Shown piece after piece: positions 1 through 7,492 of a stretch of DNA of 48,812 nucleotides. The DNA is from Staphylococcus croceilyticus (GTDB lineage Bacteria > Bacillota > Bacilli > Staphylococcales > Staphylococcaceae): assembly GCF_002902575.1 (NCBI RefSeq), contig NZ_PPRD01000020.1, positions 1 through 48,812 on the forward strand, in the 5' to 3' direction. Within the stretch, counting starts at the first letter, position 1, and every line of letters starts with the position of its first letter. The notes under the pieces are model-generated. The model had not been told where the DNA came from, searched no databases, and saw only the letters and a list, made by a program, of their open reading frames with translations. Made by a program: the position numbers and the translations under genes.

Positions 1-41
1 TAGTTGGACTGACGTTCCGCTAGAGTAGGACGTTGCCAGGC
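1..41 (+). rRNA. rrf: 5S ribosomal RNA, 3' end (partial)
   Basis: The first 41 bases match what I remember of the 3' third of staphylococcal 5S rRNA, including the GTTCCGCTAGAGTAG segment and the terminal GTTGCCAGGC. The gene is cut by the window edge, so the rest of the rRNA operon presumably lies to the left. A classic intrinsic terminator follows six bases later. Identification is by recall of the 5S sequence, not by alignment. Confidence 0.9.
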
Positions 42-46
42 AATAC

Positions 47-70
47 CGAGACCGTAAGGTCTCTTTTTTT
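47..70 (+). terminator. Intrinsic terminator of the rRNA operon
   Basis: GAGACC (48-53), loop GTAA, GGTCTC (58-63), then seven Ts. It sits directly after the 5S end and is a perfect 6-bp stem with a U tract. Confidence 0.92.
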
Positions 71-240
71 ATGTCTAAAATTTATTTTATAGAACATATT
101 TACGTTTATTTAGCTTTACGAAGAGAAAGCGTTTGAAGCTAATGAATTGAGAAAATAGCGGAGCGAATTTAGTAGGGCTAAATGAGCAAGATATTTTAGA
201 AAATGAAGCAAGATGCGAGCGCTTGTCTCGAAGTAAAGGA

Positions 241-299
241 AGCTCCTTAGCGCCGATGGTAGCAGACTGACGTTCCGCTAGAGTAGGACGTTGCCAGGC
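241..299 (+). pseudogene. Truncated second 5S rRNA copy
   Basis: The 59 bases from AGCTCCTTAGCG to the terminal GCCAGGC correspond to the 3' half of 5S rRNA. The 5' half is absent: the sequence just before it is the flank of repeat copy 1 (ending CTCGAAGTAAAGG). It reads AGCAGACTGACG where the intact gene at the window start has AGTTGGACTGACG, so it has diverged inside the gene as well. Without the 5' strand it cannot form helix I of 5S rRNA and should be non-functional. Confidence 0.8.
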
Positions 300-332
300 A
301 ATGAAATCGTATGGATGCGATGAGCCGATATC

Positions 333-355
333 GAGACCGTAAGGTCTCTTTTTTT
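333..355 (+). terminator. Second copy of the rRNA terminator
   Basis: GAGACC (333-338), GTAA, GGTCTC (343-348) and seven Ts: identical to the terminator at 48-70 and part of the tandem duplication. It could act as a fail-safe terminator for rRNA read-through. Confidence 0.85.
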
Positions 356-623
356 ATGTCTAAAATTTAATTTATAGAACATATTTACGTTTATTTAGCT
401 TTACGAAAAGAAAACGATTGAAGCTGATGAATTGAGAAAATAACGAAGCGAATTTAGTAGGGCTAAATGAGCAAGGTATTTTAGAAAATGAAGCAAGATG
501 CGAACGCTTGTCTCGAAGTAAAATTAGAGTATTTAAATTTTAGAGGTTGAATTGTAAAGTATTTTCATATAGTATATGTGATATATTTAGTATAATAAAT
601 ATATCAAAGGAGAATAAAATATA

Positions 624-980
624 ATGCGAATTGGTTTATTGTTAATTAGGCTTATGCTAGGTATTACTTTTATAATACATGGATCTCAAAAAGTATTTAG
701 TGGCTTCCAACAACCAATGGAAATGATGTCTAATTTAGGTTTTCCAGCTTTTTTCGGAATTTTATTAGGTCTGTTTGAATTTATCGGTGGTATTTTGATG
801 GTTATTGGATTATTTTCAAATTATATTGCTGCAGGTTTCATTGTTATTATGCTAGGTGCTTTATTTACAGTGCATCTCTCTCAAGGTTACATGGCATCTG
901 AACTTGTAATTTTATTATTAGTTATGAGTATCTCTGTGATGATTTCATATGATTGGAAGAAAATACTAGAGTTTTATTAA
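624..980 (+). CDS. DoxX-family small membrane protein
   Basis: A 118-residue hydrophobic protein with about four membrane segments (roughly residues 5-22, 42-64, 68-86 and 93-109). The N-terminal pattern RLMLGITFIIHGSQKVFSGF, with an early HG-x-QK, is typical of DoxX/YphA-like proteins; in this broad family some members associate with thiol or redox stress functions, but this protein's role is unknown. Start ATG has a good AAAGGAG ribosome-binding site 8 bases upstream. A TATAAT at 591-596 could be its -10, though no clear -35 is seen. It is a single-gene unit between the rRNA end and the convergent pdxR, closed by a bidirectional terminator. I do not recall a gene here in S. aureus, so it may be an accessory insertion. 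Confidence 0.8.
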   Translation: MRIGLLLIRLMLGITFIIHGSQKVFSGFQQPMEMMSNLGFPAFFGILLGLFEFIGGILMVIGLFSNYIAAGFIVIMLGALFTVHLSQGYMASELVILLLVMSISVMISYDWKKILEFY

Positions 981-1005
981 TCAATGAGTAATATAGCTCT
1001 TTAAT

Positions 1006-1056
1006 TAAAAGAGGGTACGTTACGAGTAGTCGACTCAAAAACGTACTCTCTTTTTT
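1006..1056. terminator. Bidirectional terminator between DoxX gene and pdxR
   Basis: AAGAGGGTACGTT (about 1009-1021) pairs with AACGTACTCTCTT (1040-1052) with one G-T pair, enclosing an 18-base loop and followed by a T run. The pdxR stop codon lies at its right edge; the T run serves the DoxX transcript and the A-rich left flank could serve pdxR. Confidence 0.8.
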
Positions 1057-2419
1057 ATACAGTTAAAGATTTAATTAATACTTCTGTGTAATCTTCAAGT
1101 TGATGATTAGGTATCCCACCAAAGCCAATAATAAATTTTGGAAGTGCTTGTTGAACTTCTTCGTAATCATAGACATTTAATTTTAATTCATAATGTTGCG
1201 CATTATTTAAACATTCTTTTAAAGTCATACCGTTTTGTACTGTAATGGTAAAATGCATGCCGGTAAGTGCACCTTCAATTTTTAACTGATCTTTGTAAGG
1301 TTCTAATTTTTTTAAAATATAATTTAATTTATCACGATAAATTTTTCTCATCTTATTTAAATGACGTTCAAAACTACCTGAAGACATAAAGTTAGCAATA
1401 AGTTGTTGGATGTGGACGGGTACTGTATTACTTTCTTTATGTGATAGCTCATAATATTTTTTTAGTAATTTATTTGGTAATACGATGTAAGCAATGCGAC
1501 AACTTGGATAGAGTGATTTTGAGAATGTACTTATATATATAACTTTTTGTTTTTTATCTAAGCTTTGTAATGCTGGAATAGGTTTACCATAATATCTAAA
1601 TTCAGAATCGTAGTCATCTTCAATAATATAGCGTTTTGGAGTTTGATGTGCCCACTTAATAAGTTGAGTTCTTTTCTTTAAATTCATTACATACCCAGTT
1701 GGAAATTGATGTGATGGGGTGATATATAGGATGTTATTCTCTGAATGAACTACTTCACTTACATTAATGCCATCTTTTTCTACAGTTGCTTGAATATAAT
1801 CACGATTTTGTTTATCTAATACATGCTTAATGGGAGGATAACTTGGTTTTTCGATAATAAATGATGAATCTTTTAATAAATCTATCACCATATTTAATAA
1901 TTGTTCAGTTGAAGAACCAATAATGATTTGATTTGGATGACAAGTTACTCCTCTACTGTTAAATAAATAATGTGCGATTTGTTGTCTTAAACTTGCTTCA
2001 CCTTGAATATCCCCTTTTTCTAAAAGAGAGAGTTGATTATCTTCAAAGACTTCTTTGGCGTATTTTCTAAAAAGATTGAGCGGAAAGTATTCAGCATCTA
2101 TTTCTGCAAGATTGAAAGCATATCGGTATTGGCTATTCGTTGTTGAAGGTACCGCTTTTTCAATATTTGAATGAGGAACATTTATTATTGGAAGAGATTG
2201 AATATCAGATACATAATAGCCTGAACGTGGTTTTGAATATATGAAACCCTCATCTAATAAAAGTTGATAGGCATGTTCTATAGTAGTATGGCTTAGAGAT
2301 AAATGTTCACTTAATTGACGTTTAGATGGGAATTTATCATTAGCTTGATATTGTCCTTCGATAATTTGATTTTTTAACTTTTCATAAAGAGAAATATATA
2401 ATTTTTGCTTATTAGACAT
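1055..2419 (-). CDS. pdxR: MocR/GntR-type PLP-binding regulator of vitamin B6 synthesis
   Basis: A 454-residue regulator: N-terminal GntR winged helix (about residues 5-70, with FPSKRQLSEHL and the LSHTTIEHAY recognition helix) fused to an aminotransferase fold I domain. The PLP-binding lysine is visible as K300 in STFSKSLYPS, with EDDYDSEF at 266-273. PdxR proteins sense pyridoxal phosphate and activate pdxST; the divergent placement next to pdxS supports that role. The reading frame is open 26 codons further upstream, but I chose the ATG at 2417-2419 because it begins MSNKQKLYISLYEKL, where the family usually starts, and has AGGGG about 10 bases upstream. Confidence 0.9.
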   Translation of the reverse strand: MSNKQKLYISLYEKLKNQIIEGQYQANDKFPSKRQLSEHLSLSHTTIEHAYQLLLDEGFIYSKPRSGYYVSDIQSLPIINVPHSNIEKAVPSTTNSQYRYAFNLAEIDAEYFPLNLFRKYAKEVFEDNQLSLLEKGDIQGEASLRQQIAHYLFNSRGVTCHPNQIIIGSSTEQLLNMVIDLLKDSSFIIEKPSYPPIKHVLDKQNRDYIQATVEKDGINVSEVVHSENNILYITPSHQFPTGYVMNLKKRTQLIKWAHQTPKRYIIEDDYDSEFRYYGKPIPALQSLDKKQKVIYISTFSKSLYPSCRIAYIVLPNKLLKKYYELSHKESNTVPVHIQQLIANFMSSGSFERHLNKMRKIYRDKLNYILKKLEPYKDQLKIEGALTGMHFTITVQNGMTLKECLNNAQHYELKLNVYDYEEVQQALPKFIIGFGGIPNHQLEDYTEVLIKSLTV

Positions 2420-2517
2420 ATTGAACTGACCCCTGATTTTATAAATAAATTGTACCTTTTTAAATATCAGTTTATAACTTACAATGAATTTAATCAATCG
2501 GAAAAGGGGTAAATTAT
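2420..2517. promoter_or_regulatory. Divergent pdxR/pdxS control region
   Basis: This 98-base region must hold both promoters. It contains an inverted repeat ATTGTA (2449-2454) and TACAAT (2480-2485), 25 bases apart. TACAAT at 2480-2485 could be a pdxS -10 and its mirror the pdxR -10, each lacking a good -35, as expected for an activator-dependent promoter. Whether PdxR binds the repeat is inference. Confidence 0.45.
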
Positions 2518-3405
2518 ATGTCTAAAATTGTAGGATCAGATAGAGTTAAACGAGGAATGGCTGAAATGCAAAAAGGCGGCGTTATTATGGACGTTGTCAA
2601 TGCAGAACAAGCTAAAATCGCAGAAGAAGCCGGTGCAGTAGCAGTTATGGCTTTAGAACGTGTACCATCTGACATCAGAGCAGCTGGTGGGGTAGCACGT
2701 AGCGCTAATCCTAAGATTGTTGAAGAAGTTATGAATGCAGTATCTATTCCTGTTATGGCTAAAGCACGTATTGGTCATATTACTGAGGCACGTGTATTAG
2801 AAGCAATGGGCGTAGACTATATTGATGAATCAGAAGTGTTAACGCCAGCTGATGAAGAATATCATTTAAGAAAAGATCAATTCACAGTACCTTTTGTTTG
2901 TGGTTGCCGTAATTTAGGTGAAGCAGCACGTCGTATTGGCGAAGGTGCAGCAATGTTACGTACTAAAGGTGAACCTGGTACTGGTAACATCGTTGAAGCA
3001 GTAAGACATATGAGAAAAGTTAACTCTGAAGTTAGTCGTTTAGTAGTGATGAACGATGATGAAATCATGACATATGCTAAAGAGTTAGGCGCACCATACG
3101 AAGTATTAAAACAAATTAAAGATAACGGTCGTTTACCAGTAGTTAACTTTGCGGCAGGTGGTGTAGCAACACCTCAAGATGCGGCATTAATGATGGAATT
3201 AGGCGCTGATGGTGTATTTGTTGGTTCAGGTATTTTCAAATCAGAAGATCCTGAGAAATTTGCTAAAGCAATTGTTCAAGCTACAACTCATTACCAAGAT
3301 TATGAATTAATCGGTAAATTAGCTGCAGAATTAGGTACTGCTATGAAAGGTTTAGATATGAACAAAATTTCATTAGAAGAACGTATGCAAGAGCGTGGTT
3401 GGTAA
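2518..3405 (+). CDS. pdxS: Pyridoxal 5'-phosphate synthase, synthase subunit
   Basis: A 295-residue beta/alpha-barrel that builds PLP from ribose 5-phosphate, glyceraldehyde 3-phosphate and ammonia delivered by PdxT. Family length and sequence are typical. The lysine that forms the ribose phosphate Schiff base is K82 in [11 protein letters not shown]25 ([10 protein letters not shown]) and the phosphate-binding glycine stretch GEPGTGN are present. The C-terminal tail ([11 protein letters not shown]) is the conserved end. Start ATG has AAAGGGG upstream. It is transcribed away from pdxR and followed after 3 bases by pdxT. Confidence 0.98.
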   Translation: MSKIVGSDRVKRGMAEMQKGGVIMDVVNAEQAKIAEEAGAVAVMALERVPSDIRAAGGVARSANPKIVEEVMNAVSIPVMAKARIGHITEARVLEAMGVDYIDESEVLTPADEEYHLRKDQFTVPFVCGCRNLGEAARRIGEGAAMLRTKGEPGTGNIVEAVRHMRKVNSEVSRLVVMNDDEIMTYAKELGAPYEVLKQIKDNGRLPVVNFAAGGVATPQDAALMMELGADGVFVGSGIFKSEDPEKFAKAIVQATTHYQDYELIGKLAAELGTAMKGLDMNKISLEERMQERGW

Positions 3406-3408
3406 GAT

Positions 3409-3963
3409 ATGAAAATAGGTGTATTAGCATTACAAGGTGCCGTGCGTGAACATATTCGACACATTGAATTAAGTGGTCACGAAGGTATTGCAGTAAAAAA
3501 AGTTGAACAATTAGATGAAATAGATGGCTTAATTCTTCCTGGTGGTGAATCTACGACTTTAAGAAGACTTATGGATCTCTATGGTTTCACGGAAAAGTTA
3601 CAACAATCTGATTTACCAATGTTTGGTACATGTGCAGGGTTAATTGTCCTTGCTAAAGATGTCGAAGGTGAAACAGGCTATTTGAAAAAATTAGATATTA
3701 CTGTGGAACGTAATTCATTTGGTAGACAGGTTGATAGTTTCGAAGCTGAACTTGATATTAAAGGCATTGCTGAAGATATAGATGGTGTGTTTATTCGTGC
3801 ACCACACATTTCTAGCGTAGAGGATGGTGTAGAAGTATTAAGTTCTGTAGGTGACAAGATTGTTGCCGTTAAACAAGGAAAATATTTAGGGGTATCATTC
3901 CACCCTGAATTAACTGATGATTATAGAGTGACACAATACTTTATTAATCATATGGTTAAGTAA
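3409..3963 (+). CDS. pdxT: Pyridoxal 5'-phosphate synthase, glutaminase subunit
   Basis: A 184-residue class I glutamine amidotransferase that hydrolyses glutamine and channels ammonia to PdxS. The catalytic triad is visible: C75 in FGTCAGL, H165 and E167 in SFHPEL. The oxyanion loop LPGGEST is at 43-49. It begins 3 bases after the pdxS stop (TAAGATATG), so the two subunits are translated from one message, and an intrinsic terminator closes the operon. Confidence 0.97.
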   Translation: MKIGVLALQGAVREHIRHIELSGHEGIAVKKVEQLDEIDGLILPGGESTTLRRLMDLYGFTEKLQQSDLPMFGTCAGLIVLAKDVEGETGYLKKLDITVERNSFGRQVDSFEAELDIKGIAEDIDGVFIRAPHISSVEDGVEVLSSVGDKIVAVKQGKYLGVSFHPELTDDYRVTQYFINHMVK

Positions 3964-3973
3964 TATAAATTAT

Positions 3974-4005
3974 AAGGAGGCGCTCAAAATGAGTGCCTCC
4001 TTTTT
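3974..4005 (+). terminator. Terminator of pdxST
   Basis: AAGGAGGCGCTC (about 3974-3985), loop AAAAT, GAGTGCCTCC (3991-4000) and a T5 tract. Confidence 0.9.
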
Positions 4006-4014
4006 CAAAAATAT

Positions 4015-4042
4015 AAACCTAGAACTTACGCGTTCTAGGTTT
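4015..4042 (-). terminator. Terminator of nupC
   Basis: A near-perfect inverted repeat: AAACCTAGAAC (4015-4025) and GTTCTAGGTTT (4032-4042). On the minus strand it is followed by TATATTTTT and lies just after the nupC stop codon. Confidence 0.8.
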
Positions 4043-4056
4043 GTTTAAATTTTATA

Positions 4057-5271
4057 TTAAATAAAGAATCCAGCGATTGCTGCTGAGATAAATGAAACTA
4101 ATGTCGCACCGAATAATAGTTTAAGACCGAAGCGGGCTACGACGTCACCTTTCTCAGAGTTAAGTGATTTAATGGCACCTGAAATGATACCGATTGAACT
4201 GAAGTTCGCGAATGATACTAAGAATACTGATGTAATACCTTTCGCATGTTCAGAGATACCTTTTAAGTGACCTAATGATTGCATTGCAACGAATTCATTA
4301 GATAATAATTTAGTTGCCATGACTGAACCTGATTGAACAGCGTCTTCCCAAGGTACACCAGCTAAGAACGCTAATGGAGCAAAGACAAATCCAATTAATG
4401 TTTGGAAATCCCATTTAATTGCGCCACCAGATACTAAACTAAAGGCACCACTGACTAAACCATTTAATAATGCGATGATAGCAATATAACCAATTAACAT
4501 TGCGCCAACGATAACGGCAACTTTAAATCCGTCTAAAATGTATTCCCCTAACATTTCGAAGAAGGATTGTTTTTTCGTTTCGCTTTCATCTACTAATAAT
4601 TTATCGTCTTTTTCATTAACTTTATATGGGTTAATAATTGAAGCAATAATGAAACCACCAAATAAGTTTAAAACAACGGCTGTTACAACATACTTAGGTT
4701 CAATCAATGTGAAGTAAGCACCGATGATTGATGCTGATACTGTAGACATTGCTGAAGCTGTTAGTGTGTATAAACGTTGTTTTGGAATGTAAGGTAACTG
4801 TTGTTTTAATGAAATGAACACTTCAGATTGTCCTAAAATGGCAGCGGCTACTGCATTGTAAGATTCTAAACGTCCCATACCATTAATTTTAGAAATTAAG
4901 AAACCTAATACGTTAATGATCCAAGGTAAAATTCTAGTGTATTGTAAGATACCAATTAATGCTGAAATAAATACGATTGGTAATAATACGCTAAAGAAGA
5001 ATGGTGGATTCTTAGGATCTACATATTTAAATCCACCAAATACGAAGTTAACCCCTTCTGCTGCTTTTTGTAATAAATAGTTAAACCCTTCTGAGATACC
5101 ACCAATGACTGTAATACCTACTGTTGTTTTTAATAGAATAAACGCGAAAATAAGCTGGATAACAAGCAATATCCCAACATATTGCCAGCGGATATTCTTT
5201 CTGTCAGAGCTAAATAAAAAGGCAAGTGCTAAAAAGAAAATTATCCCTATAATCCCAATAAGAATATGCAT
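4057..5271 (-). CDS. nupC: Concentrative nucleoside transporter (NupC family)
   Basis: A 404-residue membrane protein of the CNT family, which imports nucleosides with protons or sodium. It has about ten hydrophobic segments, the GQSEVF motif in the core (LGQSEVFISLKQQLP) and the SAMSTVSASI stretch typical of CNT substrate-binding loops. The ATG at 5269-5271 has AAAGGAG about 9 bases upstream. It is a single-gene unit convergent with pdxT. Substrate preference cannot be read from sequence. Confidence 0.93.
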   Translation of the reverse strand: MHILIGIIGIIFFLALAFLFSSDRKNIRWQYVGILLVIQLIFAFILLKTTVGITVIGGISEGFNYLLQKAAEGVNFVFGGFKYVDPKNPPFFFSVLLPIVFISALIGILQYTRILPWIINVLGFLISKINGMGRLESYNAVAAAILGQSEVFISLKQQLPYIPKQRLYTLTASAMSTVSASIIGAYFTLIEPKYVVTAVVLNLFGGFIIASIINPYKVNEKDDKLLVDESETKKQSFFEMLGEYILDGFKVAVIVGAMLIGYIAIIALLNGLVSGAFSLVSGGAIKWDFQTLIGFVFAPLAFLAGVPWEDAVQSGSVMATKLLSNEFVAMQSLGHLKGISEHAKGITSVFLVSFANFSSIGIISGAIKSLNSEKGDVVARFGLKLLFGATLVSFISAAIAGFFI

Positions 5272-5363
5272 GATTCTACTCCTTTAAATTTTTACTTTAC
5301 CTTATATAATACAATAAATCAGTGTATGTAACATCATAATTTTTTAATTTATAAAAACAAATT

Positions 5364-5413
5364 GGTTGAAAAAGGTCAAATATGCTCATATAATATAGTC
5401 AAAGAAGGTCAAA
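5364..5413 (+). promoter_or_regulatory. Promoter of the ctsR operon with two CtsR operators
   Basis: A strong sigma-A promoter: TTGAAA (5366-5371), 17 bases, TATAAT (5389-5394). It is flanked by two heptad pairs with 3-base spacing. The downstream pair, AGTCAAA-GAA-GGTCAAA (5397-5413), fits the CtsR consensus very well; the upstream pair, GGTTGAA-AAA-GGTCAAA (5364-5380), overlaps the -35 and is slightly degenerate. Together they would let CtsR dimers block both polymerase binding and initiation. Confidence 0.9.
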
Positions 5414-5427
5414 AGAGGTGGTAAATC

Positions 5428-5889
5428 ATGCACAACATGTCTGACATCATAGAACAATACATTAAAAAATTATTTGAAGAAACTAATGAAGACGTGGTAG
5501 AAATTCAACGAGCAAATATTGCTCAACGTTTCGACTGTGTGCCTTCTCAACTAAATTATGTAATTAAAACAAGATTTACAAATGAACATGGCTATGAAAT
5601 AGAAAGCAAACGTGGTGGCGGAGGTTATATCCGAATCACAAAAATTGAAAATAAAGATGCAACGGGGTATATTAATCACCTAATGCAACTTATCGGTCCA
5701 TCTATTTCACAACAACAAGCTTATTACATTCTTGATGGTCTATTAGATAAAAATCTAATTACCGAAAGAGAAGCTCGAATGATACAAGCTGTTGTCGATC
5801 GTGAAACTTTAAAAATGGATGTTATTGCTAGAGATATTATTAGAGCAAATATTTTAAAACGTTTGTTACCAATTATTAATTACTATTAA
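5428..5889 (+). CDS. ctsR: Class III heat-shock repressor CtsR
   Basis: A 153-residue repressor of clp genes. The N-terminal winged helix spans about residues 1-75 with the glycine-rich wing RGGGG at 62-66, which works as the thermosensor and contacts DNA. R62 corresponds to the arginine modified by McsB in studied homologues. The C-terminal part mediates dimerisation and ClpC contact. The operators just upstream show autoregulation. AGAGGTGG precedes the start. Length and sequence are typical. Confidence 0.98.
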   Translation: MHNMSDIIEQYIKKLFEETNEDVVEIQRANIAQRFDCVPSQLNYVIKTRFTNEHGYEIESKRGGGGYIRITKIENKDATGYINHLMQLIGPSISQQQAYYILDGLLDKNLITEREARMIQAVVDRETLKMDVIARDIIRANILKRLLPIINYY

Positions 5890-5913
5890 TAGAGAAAAGC
5901 GAGGTGTCTATGT

Positions 5914-6477
5914 GTGCTTTGCGAAAATTGTCATTTAAATGAAGCAGAGGTTAAACTCACGGTTAAAAGTAAAGAAGGCTCTTCTGAAAAGTGGGTATGT
6001 TCGATTTGTGCGCAAGGAGATAATCCATGGCATCAAAATGAACATACATCGTCACATTCTCAGTTTCAAGATGATATAGAAGAAGCATTTGTGGTGAAAC
6101 AAATTTTACAACATCTTGCTACTAAGCATGGAATTAATTTTCATGAAGTGGCTTTTCAAGAAGAAAAACGATGTCCAACATGTAATATGACGTTAAAAGA
6201 TATAGCGCATGTAGGGAAATTTGGATGTGCCAATTGTTATGCAACATTCAAAGACGACATTATAGATATTGTGAGACGTGTACAAGGTGGACAATTTGAA
6301 CATGTAGGTAAAACACCTCGCTCTTCACATAAAAAACTTGCTATAAAAAAACAGATTGAAGAAAAAACAAAATATTTAAATATATTAATAGAAGAACAAA
6401 ACTTCGAAGAGGCTGCTGTGGTTAGAGATGAAATTAAAGCCTTGAGAGATGAAAGTGAGGTGGGACGTCATGAGTGA
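5914..6477 (+). CDS. mcsA: McsA, zinc-binding activator of arginine kinase McsB
   Basis: A 187-residue adaptor with four CxxC pairs (C3/C6, C29/C32, C87/C90, C105/C108) that bind zinc and a C-terminal UVR-like coiled segment (about 135-180, [15 protein letters not shown]). It activates McsB and helps deliver substrates to ClpC. The start is a GTG at 5914: GAGGTG lies 7 bases before it, and the ATG at 5910 is out of frame. The stop overlaps the mcsB start by 8 bases, suggesting translational coupling. Confidence 0.96.
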   Translation: MLCENCHLNEAEVKLTVKSKEGSSEKWVCSICAQGDNPWHQNEHTSSHSQFQDDIEEAFVVKQILQHLATKHGINFHEVAFQEEKRCPTCNMTLKDIAHVGKFGCANCYATFKDDIIDIVRRVQGGQFEHVGKTPRSSHKKLAIKKQIEEKTKYLNILIEEQNFEEAAVVRDEIKALRDESEVGRHE

Positions 6478-7477
6478 TATCAACCCTCATATTAGTGAAT
6501 GGATGAAAGAAACATCTGAAGCGCCTATCGTTATGTCATCACGTATTCGTTTAGCGCGTAATTTAGAAAACCATGTCCATCCATTAATGTTTCCATCTGA
6601 GCAAGCAGGTTTTAGAGTGATTAATGAAGTTCAGGATGCATTGCCTGAATTAGCATTGTTGAGACTAGATACGATGGATCAACAAAGTAAAATGAAACTT
6701 GTGGCGAAACATCTTATTAGTCCTGAATTAATTAAACAACCTGCCTCAGCGGTGTTATTAAATGAGAATGAATCGATGAGTATCATGCTTAATGAAGAAG
6801 ATCATATTCGCATTCAAGCAATGGGAAGTGATTTGTCATTACATGATTTATATAAACAGGCATCTGAAATTGATGACCAGCTCGATGAAAAGCTTGATAT
6901 AAGTTATGACGAGCATTTAGGCTATTTAACAACTTGTCCTACTAATGTAGGTACGGGAATGAGAGCAAGTGTCATGCTTCATTTACCTGGCTTATCCATT
7001 ATGAAAAGAATGAATCGTATTGCTCAAACAATTAATCGTTTTGGATTTACGATTCGAGGTATATATGGAGAAGGTTCACAAGTTTACGGACATATTTATC
7101 AAGTTTCAAATCAGCTTACACTTGGTAAAACAGAAGAAGAAATTATTGATAATTTAACAGAAGTTGTTCAACAGATTATTAATGAAGAGAAACAAATTCG
7201 TGAACGTTTAACTCAATATAATGAACTTGAAACATTAGATCGTATCTATCGGTCATTAGGTATATTACAGAATAGTCGAATGATATCAATGGAAGAAGCG
7301 TCTTATCGACTAAGTGAAGTGAAATTAGGCGTGGATTTAGGCTATCTATCGTTAAATAATTTTAAATTTAATGAGCTGATGGTCAGCATTCAATCCGCAT
7401 TCTTATATAATGACGAAGATGAAACAATATCTGTTAACCAACGACGCGGAGATATTTTAAGAGAACATACAAAATAG
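6470..7477 (+). CDS. mcsB: Protein-arginine kinase McsB
   Basis: A 335-residue member of the phosphagen kinase superfamily that phosphorylates arginines, marking proteins for ClpCP and inactivating CtsR. Nucleotide-binding arginines are in SSRIRLARN (23-31), the NEEDHIR loop is at 108-114, and the catalytic-site cysteine is C156 in [10 protein letters not shown]. The frame is open seven codons earlier, but the ATG at 6470 has GAGGTGGGA upstream and gives the family start. It overlaps mcsA by 8 bases. Confidence 0.97.
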   Translation: MSDINPHISEWMKETSEAPIVMSSRIRLARNLENHVHPLMFPSEQAGFRVINEVQDALPELALLRLDTMDQQSKMKLVAKHLISPELIKQPASAVLLNENESMSIMLNEEDHIRIQAMGSDLSLHDLYKQASEIDDQLDEKLDISYDEHLGYLTTCPTNVGTGMRASVMLHLPGLSIMKRMNRIAQTINRFGFTIRGIYGEGSQVYGHIYQVSNQLTLGKTEEEIIDNLTEVVQQIINEEKQIRERLTQYNELETLDRIYRSLGILQNSRMISMEEASYRLSEVKLGVDLGYLSLNNFKFNELMVSIQSAFLYNDEDETISVNQRRGDILREHTK

Positions 7478-7492
7478 GAGGTATAGAACGAT

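Larger units (their letters stand above)
7..522. repeat. Diverged tandem duplication of the 5S 3' end and its downstream flank
   Basis: Bases 7-44 recur at 265-302, and bases 47-237 recur at 332-522 with about a dozen substitutions and no obvious gap. Copy 2 carries 27 extra bases between the 5S end and the terminator (about 303-330). The unit therefore contains the 5S tail, terminator and about 170 bases of AT-rich flank. This looks like duplication or unequal recombination at an rRNA operon end. No gene is visible in the flank. Confidence 0.85.

Noticed and set aside
124..140. cre-like GAAAGCGTTTGAAG in the first rRNA flank repeat
   Set aside because: It is far from any start, is degraded in the second copy (GAAAACGATTG), and no regulated promoter is near.
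301..331. 27-base insert in the second repeat as a possible tRNA or attachment site remnant
   Set aside because: ATCG...CGAT inside it forms only a tiny stem; no tRNA arm pattern or duplicated ends were found.
2420..2497. 26-codon N-terminal extension of pdxR
   Set aside because: It would run through the divergent promoter region and adds hydrophobic, non-conserved residues; the internal ATG has a ribosome-binding site and gives the family start.
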